From Pseudaminobacter soli (ex Zhang et al. 2022) (GTDB lineage: Bacteria > Pseudomonadota > Alphaproteobacteria > Rhizobiales > Rhizobiaceae), in contig NZ_JABVCF010000016.1 of the NCBI RefSeq assembly GCF_014595955.1, positions 20,063 through 84,062 of the forward strand: DNA of 64,000 nucleotides, given 5' to 3'. The position numbers and the translations under genes are program-made. The notes under the pieces are model-generated. The model worked only from the letters and a program-made list of their open reading frames with translations. It was not told the DNA's origin and made no database searches. Numbering within the stretch: position 1 is the first letter of the stretch; every line of letters starts with the position of its first letter. Positions 59,143 through 64,000 of the stretch are shown one piece after another.

Positions 59143-60051
59143 ATGGATATTGCCTGGCTTTCCGACCTGCGCGCTCTTGCGGAGACGTTGAACTTTTCAA
59201 GAGCCGCCGAACTGCGGAACATTACCCAGCCTGCCTTCGGCCGCAGGATCAGGGCGCTCGAAGAATGGAGCGGCGCACCGCTGGTCGACCGCTCCACGCA
59301 CCGCCTAAAGATCACGCCGGCCGGGGAGATCATGCTTTCCGCCGCGAAGGACGTCGTGCAGCGCCTTGAAAGGGCAAAACACGAACTTGACCAAGCGCGA
59401 GCCGCCAGTGCTACGCTGACTTTTGCCGCAACTCACGCCCTCTCGTTCACGTTCTTTCCTGGATGGGTCCAGAGCCTCGGTTCTTCCACGACGACCGTGC
59501 CGATACGCCTTCTGTCCGATAACATGAACGAGTGCGAGAAGATGATGGCGGAGGGCCGTGCCCAGTTCCTTCTTTGCCATCACCATCCGGACAGCGAGAT
59601 CCGCCTGCACGAGACGGACTTCAAGCACGTAGAACTGGCAAGTGATCTCCTCGTTCCTGTCGCCATGCGTACTGAAACGGGAGCACCGATCCACAGACTC
59701 CCCGGCACGCCTGAAGAACCCGTGCCGCATATCGCCTTCGACGAGAAGTCCGGGATGGGGCGGATTCTAGCAGCCACAATTCCTGCCCGTCCGGGACATC
59801 TGCGTCTTGCTCCGGTCTTCACCTCCCATCTTGCCATGGTGCTGAAGGCTCTGGTTCTTGAGGGCAAAGGTGTTGCCTGGATCCCCGAGAGCCTGGCGAA
59901 TTCCGAACTTGGAGATGATGGAAAACTCGCGCTCGCGGGCGACGATGAATGGGCGGTCGCCGTAAAGATCGTGCTCATCCGGCCTCGGGCGAGGATGACG
60001 GAACTTGCCGAACAATTCTGGTCGACAGTGATGTTGGCCCGGAAGAGATAG
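59143..60051 (+). CDS. LysR-type transcriptional regulator of the tartrate module
   Basis: This 302-residue regulator has wHTH MDIAWLSDLRALAETLNFSR, then AAELRNITQPAFGRRIRALE and EWSGAPLVDRSTHRLKITPA. The effector domain shows LTFAATHALSFTFFPGWVQS and RAQFLLCHHHPDSEIRLHET. The 'AFGRRIRALEEW' recognition helix is typical of the HypT/YjiE branch of LysR regulators. The start follows GAGGAGATGAG. Position, divergent from the tctCBA-ttuC operon, indicates that it controls tartrate uptake. Confidence 0.88.
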   Translation: MDIAWLSDLRALAETLNFSRAAELRNITQPAFGRRIRALEEWSGAPLVDRSTHRLKITPAGEIMLSAAKDVVQRLERAKHELDQARAASATLTFAATHALSFTFFPGWVQSLGSSTTTVPIRLLSDNMNECEKMMAEGRAQFLLCHHHPDSEIRLHETDFKHVELASDLLVPVAMRTETGAPIHRLPGTPEEPVPHIAFDEKSGMGRILAATIPARPGHLRLAPVFTSHLAMVLKALVLEGKGVAWIPESLANSELGDDGKLALAGDDEWAVAVKIVLIRPRARMTELAEQFWSTVMLARKR

Positions 60052-60689
60052 GATCCAGGTTGAGGCTATGGGGCGATCCGTTTGCCTGTGATGATCGACA
60101 AGGGGCGCGGGCTCAAAAATCTGGTCACGACGGCAGCCAGACCACGCGCGGCCTGAAGCGATCCCTGTCCGATCCACGATCTACGATCCGTGATCAGGGC
60201 GGGTTAAACGCTTGCTTTCGTACCGCACACGATCCTTCAGGAGTTCCCTAGCAAGGGCAGCTCTGGGTCAGATCTTCGCTTTGAGGAAGCATTCGACGAT
60301 GCCCCTCTACTCCGCTGCTGAAGGATTCAAATGCGCCAGAACCGGCCTTTCAAGCCAGTGCTGTCGAACGACCTGTCTGGGTCGATTCCGGACCGACGGC
60401 TTTCGGTCGACAGGATGCTGAAGCGGACACTAACTCAAGCACCTTGGTCGGATGGCCGAACGGTGGCCACTGTCTCTGGCGGCGGCCGCCGTCGTGAAGG
60501 AAAGGCGACGAGGGCGCGCTGGCGCGCTCCTCGACAGATTCGTGACGAAGGACGCCAGGATCATGTCCGAGGATGACAACGCGATCGCTAAGGCGGTCTC
60601 AGGAAATGTCGATTGGCCGCTTCGGGACGATATCATGCTTTCCTGTAGCCCGGCGGGGGGGTGATTGATTTCAGCCCCTCCAGTCCCGG
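60052..60689. other. Gene-poor stretch, about 640 bases
   Basis: No supported gene. Short motifs such as TTTCAAGCCAGTGCTGTCGA and GACGGCTTTCGGTCGACAGG suggest decayed intergenic repeats. The remaining frames lack ribosome sites. Confidence 0.4.
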
Positions 60690-61505
60690 TTAGGTCGCCA
60701 GCGATGGTGGCAGTTGCGGCCCCACGGGCACTATTCCGGTCGGGTTCAGCTTCTTGATCGAGTAATAGCCGCGCTTGAAATGATCGATGTCGACCGTGTC
60801 CCGAACCTCGGAGATGGACAGGATGCGCGCCTGATAGGCGCTGAGCGCAGGGTAGTCCGCGATGCGGCGGAGGTTGCACTTGAAGAGCGTATGATAGGCA
60901 ACATCGAAGCGCACCAGCGTCACGAAGAGCCGGATGTCGGCTTCCGTCAGACGTTCGCCCAGCAGAAAGTCACGGCCGTCGGCGAGCCGTGACTCCAGTT
61001 CATCGAGCATGGCGAAGACCTCGTGAAAGGCTTTCTCGTAGGCCTCCTGGGTCCTGGCGAAGCCCGCGCGATAGACGCCATTGTTGAGGCGCGGGTCGAT
61101 GCGAGCGTTCAGCGCGTCGATCTCTTCTTGCAGGTCCGCGGGATACAGCTCGAAGCTGTGATCGGCGAGGTCGCCAAAACCGGAGTTCATCATTCGCAGG
61201 ATGTCGGCCGACTCGTTGTTGACGATCGTGCTGCGCTTCTTGTCCCAGAGGACCGGCACCGTCGCCCGGCCGGAGATGGCGGGATCGGCGCGGGTATAGA
61301 GTTCGTGCAGGTAGGTGGCGCCGTTCACGGTGTCGTGGTCGGCGCCCGGATAGTCGCCGAACCGCCAGCCCTGATCCGTCAAGGCGGGCTCGACGACCGA
61401 CACCGAGATCACGTTCTCCAGCTTCTTGAGCTTGCGCCCGATCAGGGTGCGCGAGGCACACGGGCAGATCAGCGCGACATAGAGGTGGTAGCGCCGCCCG
61501 TCATG
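60690..61505 (-). pseudogene. Glutathionyl-hydroquinone reductase-like GST, 5'-truncated
   Basis: The frame is open from about 61505 with GRRYHLYVALICPCASRT (the Cys of the xi-class GST active site, normally CPWA), then VISVSVVEPALTDQGWRFGD, VPVLWDKKRSTIVNNESADI and the helical C-terminal domain LTEADIRLFVTLVRFDVAYH. Such enzymes reduce glutathionyl-hydroquinones. The first 40 or so residues and the start codon are missing: upstream DNA belongs to an aldo/keto reductase gene in another frame. The first usable start (GTG at 61412) would leave out the active-site Cys, so no active enzyme is expected. Confidence 0.75.
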
Positions 61506-61679
61506 CCCGGTGCCCAGGCCGAATAGACGTCCGCGGTATCCACGGCGTTGAAGCCCCTGTCGACGAAGTGATCAAGCTGCTCGAAAGACCGGTCGCGATC
61601 GGCCGTCCAGCCGAAGATTGCCGCCGAACACCAGCGGGGCGATGACGATGCCGGAGCCGCCGAGTTCACGTTTTTCCAT
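61506..61679 (-). pseudogene. Aldo/keto reductase, N-terminal fragment
   Basis: From the ATG at 61679 the frame reads MEKRELGGSGIVIAPLVFGG, then slips by a small deletion and continues IFGWTADRDRSFEQLDHFVD with RGFNAVDTADVYSAWAPG, the first strands of an aldo/keto reductase including the catalytic D and Y of DTADVY. It breaks off at about 61505, where the GST remnant begins. About 250 residues are lost. The join is a chimera of two enzyme genes. Confidence 0.75.
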
Positions 61680-61708
61680 GATCATGTTTCTTTCCGCGTT
61701 GCTTTAGT

Positions 61709-62503
61709 TCACGCGATGCTTTCGACGATGCCGCCCTCGACCCGCAGCGCCGCACCGGTCGTGGCGCTCGCTTGCGGCGAGGCGATGTAGACGCTCATGG
61801 CCGCAACCTCGTCGGGGTCGGCGAACCGTCCGAGCAGGGTCGACGGACGGTTCTCGCGAAGGAACAGCGCCTCCATCTCGGTCGCGCTGACGCCGCGCTC
61901 TTCGGCGAGCCCGCGCATCATCTCCACCGCCCCTTCCGTGCGGGTGGGGCCGGGCAGGATGCTGTTCACGGTCACGCCACTGCCCGCCAGCACCTTGGCC
62001 AGCCCCCGGGCGACGGCCTGCACCGCAGCCTTGCTGACGCCGTAGTGCACCATCTCGGTGGGAATGTTCAGGGCGGACTCGCTGGAGATGAACTGGATCC
62101 GCCCCCATCCCCGGTCGCGCATCCCCCGCGCATAGTGGCGCGCGAGGCGCACGCCGCTCATGACGTTGACCTGGAAGATCTCCTCCCACGCAGCGTCGTC
62201 GATGTCGAAGAACTCCTGAGCGCCGTAAATGCCGACATTGTTGACCAGGATGTCGGTTTCCGGCTCGGCTGCGACCAGCGCCGCGCAGCCCTCTGCGGTT
62301 CCGACGTCGGCAACCACGCCGCGAATATCGGTGCGTCCGGTCGCATCCGTCAGTTTCTTCAGCGCGGCCTCGACGCTCTCCGGCGAGCGACCGACGATTA
62401 CGGCGCGAGCGCCAGCGCGGGCGAGCCCGGCGGCTATCGCGAGTCCGATGCCCCCGGTCGAGCCGGTGATGATTGCGGTCTTGTCTGTCAGATCGATGTT
62501 CAT
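61709..62503 (-). CDS. SDR-family oxidoreductase
   Basis: This 264-residue protein has cofactor motif ITGSTGGIGLAIAAGLARAG (about residues 12-31), NNVG, catalytic Ser in IQFISSESALNIP and an intact Y-x3-K in VHYGVSKAAVQAVARGLAKV. It is therefore a functional classical SDR, unlike the one at 45383. The ATG at 62503 follows AAGGAGATCG; the ORF start at 62593 is not needed. It reduces or oxidises an unknown carbonyl. It lies in the same direction as the DoxX and F420-type genes upstream. Confidence 0.88.
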   Translation of the reverse strand: MNIDLTDKTAIITGSTGGIGLAIAAGLARAGARAVIVGRSPESVEAALKKLTDATGRTDIRGVVADVGTAEGCAALVAAEPETDILVNNVGIYGAQEFFDIDDAAWEEIFQVNVMSGVRLARHYARGMRDRGWGRIQFISSESALNIPTEMVHYGVSKAAVQAVARGLAKVLAGSGVTVNSILPGPTRTEGAVEMMRGLAEERGVSATEMEALFLRENRPSTLLGRFADPDEVAAMSVYIASPQASATTGAALRVEGGIVESIA

Positions 62504-62719
62504 GATCTCGATCTCCTTACTTGCCTGGGCCGCAGGTTGGCGCGGCCCGTCGCCCGTCAATGGGTAGGGATGAACGCCGTTCCCAGGGGTCACCGAAAAC
62601 GGTCGCTGCCGCTGCGGGCGTTGGTCGCAGCGGCGCTGCCGCGTTTGTGCGCTGGGTCTGCGGAAAGGGGATGAGGCGGTTGATGCGGGGGGTCGCGCTT
62701 CAGCCGCCGGTTCGCATGG

Positions 62720-63166
62720 TCAGACGCGCGTGCGCTTCACCGTGAAGGCACCGTCGCCCAGCAGCGCCTGCACGACGAGCGCAATCGTCCAGAAAGCAGG
62801 GAATTCCCAGCCCCCACCCTCGTTCGAGAAGAAGAAGCCGGCGGCCCCGTGTGGTGCGTAGATCGAGCCGAGAAGCACCGGCACCAAGGCCAGCGATACC
62901 CAGCGCGTGGCTACGCCGAGGATGAGCGCGATGCCCCCGAAGAGTTCGCCCGCAATCACCAGATAGGCGAGAAGGCCAGGGAAGCCGAGACTCTCGAAGT
63001 AGGCGGCGGTGCCGGCCGGCGTGAAGATGAAGAGCTTCAGGCCGGCATGGGCAAGAAACAGGATGCCCATGGAGGCGCGCAGGATCGTCGCAGCGAGGTC
63101 GGCATTGGCCACACCCTCGATCAGGTTCGGTCGGACGGAGTCCTGTTGCATGGTAGCGTAGGTCAT
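62720..63166 (-). CDS. DoxX-family membrane protein
   Basis: This 148-residue protein has four helices with DoxX features: ILRASMGILFLAHAGLKLFI, GTAAYFESLGFPGLLAYLVI, AGELFGGIALILGVATRWVS and FPAFWTIALVVQALLGDGAF. The AG(L/H)KL and GE...G motifs are conserved. DoxX relatives are linked to quinone/thiol redox chemistry; no precise function is known. It is preceded by the F420-type oxidoreductase gene and followed by an SDR gene on the same strand. Confidence 0.88.
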   Translation of the reverse strand: MTYATMQQDSVRPNLIEGVANADLAATILRASMGILFLAHAGLKLFIFTPAGTAAYFESLGFPGLLAYLVIAGELFGGIALILGVATRWVSLALVPVLLGSIYAPHGAAGFFFSNEGGGWEFPAFWTIALVVQALLGDGAFTVKRTRV

Positions 63167-63192
63167 CGTGATGTCTTCTTGATTTGAAGGAA

Positions 63193-63818
63193 TCAGGCAG
63201 CGCGCTGCCAGGTGGGAGCGATGTCGGTGCCGTGGCCGAGGCCGTAGCCAAGGGTGATGTTGAGCGCCGCGATGGGTTCAAGAAAACGTGCCGTGGCGAG
63301 CCTACCGGTTTCGAGCGTTTCGAATCCGGCGCTCCGGGCCAAGTCGACGACCTTGGCGCGGGCCTCCGCGTCGTCGGCTGCCACAAAGACCGTGGCGGGA
63401 CGGCCTGCGACCTTGCCGCCGTTCTGAAGGACCTGCGCGAAAATCGTGTTGAACGCCTTCACCACCCGCGCCTCGGGCGCGTACTTCTGAATTTCTTCGG
63501 CGGCGCTGGTGGTGTGACCAATGCTCAGGCCGGAGAAGTCGGCAGTCATCGGGTTGGTGATGTCGATCACCACCTTGCCCGCGAGCCCGCCGGCCGCATC
63601 GATCGCCTCGGCAGCGCTTCCATAGGCACGGCGAGCACGACGATGTCGGCCTGTGCGGCATCTGAAAATGCGGCAGCTACGCCATTGCCGAGATCGCGCG
63701 CTGCTGCTTCAGCCTTTTCGGTCTCCCGGGCGACAACGCTGACACGATGACCGGCCTGGGAGAAGAGGGCGGCGAGCCCCTTGCCCATGTTGCCGGCGCC
63801 GATGATCGATATGTTCAT
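63193..63818 (-). pseudogene. NADPH:F420-oxidoreductase-like protein with a one-base frameshift
   Basis: The first part (start 63818) is MNISIIGAGNMGKGLAALFS, then ADIVVLAVPMEALPRRSM and a stop. In the next frame the sequence reads YGSAAEAIDAAGGLAGKVVI, then DITNPMTADFSGLSIGHTTS, EEIQKYAPEARVVKAFNTIF and RPATVFVAADDAEARAKVVD to the stop at 63193. Relatives have VPYGS here, so one C is missing from a CCC run near 63630. All other features of the NADP-binding F420-reductase-like fold are intact. This is a recent mutation or a sequencing error. Confidence 0.8.
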
Positions 63819-63934
63819 ATTCGTTCTCCTTGCGAATGACGCTCAATGGGCGTGTGCACAAGGAAGATGGCGCAGAACCTTGCGGCGATAATCCGGCCTT
63901 GCGGAAGATGATTGCATCCAGAATGGAAGCAATC

Positions 63935-64000
63935 TTACCAGCCCGCCTCCCACCGAGGTGTATCGTGGTACCGTTCGACAAGCGACTCGACGAGCAGGCG
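63935..64000 (-). CDS. Probable LysR-type regulator, C-terminal end (cut by window edge)
   Basis: The frame entering from base 64000 reads RLLVESLVERYHDTPRWEAG, then W and TAA (63935-63937). The ending 'FVDxLxxRFxxxPxWExGW' is common at the C-terminus of LysR regulators. Only 21 codons are visible, so the call is tentative. Confidence 0.4.
   Translation of the reverse strand, partial: RLLVESLVERYHDTPRWEAGW

Noticed and set aside
1-64000. Search for transposases, integrases, tRNA genes and attachment sites
   Set aside because: No frame shows a transposase or recombinase motif and no tRNA-like cloverleaf was recognised, so no mobile element is called despite island-like content.

Overview
This window looks like an accessory, catabolic stretch of a Hyphomicrobiales (Rhizobiales) genome, most like the Mesorhizobium/Phyllobacteriaceae group. 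The clues are high GC with GC-rich third codon positions, a GAGCATGATC...GATCATGCTC palindrome of a kind common in this order, a BA14K-type secreted protein, a Bradyrhizobium-type D-tartrate dehydratase, and many GntR/LysR-controlled solute uptake modules. I see no rRNA, tRNA, CRISPR array, intact insertion sequence or replication origin. The species assignment is inference.

Layout. 1-5.8 kb is a decayed zone: an EamA exporter tail, VOC, ABM and PPOX small-molecule enzymes, and several wrecked genes (two LysR remnants, a carboxymuconolactone decarboxylase with an early amber codon, a frameshifted VOC fused to a broken FMN/FAD reductase, a third VOC remnant). An ArsR regulator with a palindrome over its start codon closes it. 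6.9-14.9 kb is a sugar-acid module: PdxA-like dehydrogenase, mandelate-racemase-type acid-sugar dehydratase, a TctCBA tripartite transporter and a Rossmann/SAF-domain oxidoreductase, divergent from a FadR-type GntR regulator. 15.4-23.2 kb is an arsenic island: arsenite oxidase aioBA, an MDR quinone reductase, arsR, two unrelated arsenate reductases flanking acr3, and a broken MFS gene. 23.4-29.5 kb is a GntR-controlled NitT/TauT-type ABC importer with an IlvD/Edd dehydratase and an RraA-family aldolase. 29.7-35.8 kb is a LysR-controlled operon of family III CoA-transferase, HMG-CoA-lyase-like enzyme and a TRAP transporter.

36.3-49 kb is mixed. It holds a GlxA-type AraC regulator facing a secreted alpha/beta hydrolase, a junction of SulP, MocR and EamA fragments, an agmatinase-like protein with an altered metal motif, a PhnB-like gene with an internal stop, an SRPBCC protein, a Gly-rich BA14K protein, an SDR lacking its catalytic Lys beside a deleted LysR gene, and a beta-helix-like protein. 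49-52.9 kb is an amidohydrolase plus NCS2 nucleobase permease under LysR. 53.2-60.1 kb is a tartrate module: TctCBA, tartrate dehydrogenase (ttuC-like), a small protein and D-tartrate dehydratase, with a divergent LysR. 60.7-64 kb contains an aldo/keto reductase-GST chimera, an SDR, DoxX, a frameshifted F420-type NADP oxidoreductase and the edge of a probable LysR gene.

Five catabolic modules repeat one plan: a regulator, a dedicated importer (two TTT, one ABC, one TRAP, one NCS2) and one to three enzymes for a small organic acid or nucleobase. All of these modules look intact, whereas decay is concentrated in the stretches between them. Both TTT operons carry a strong hairpin between the binding-protein gene and the first membrane gene, suggesting shared post-transcriptional dosage control.
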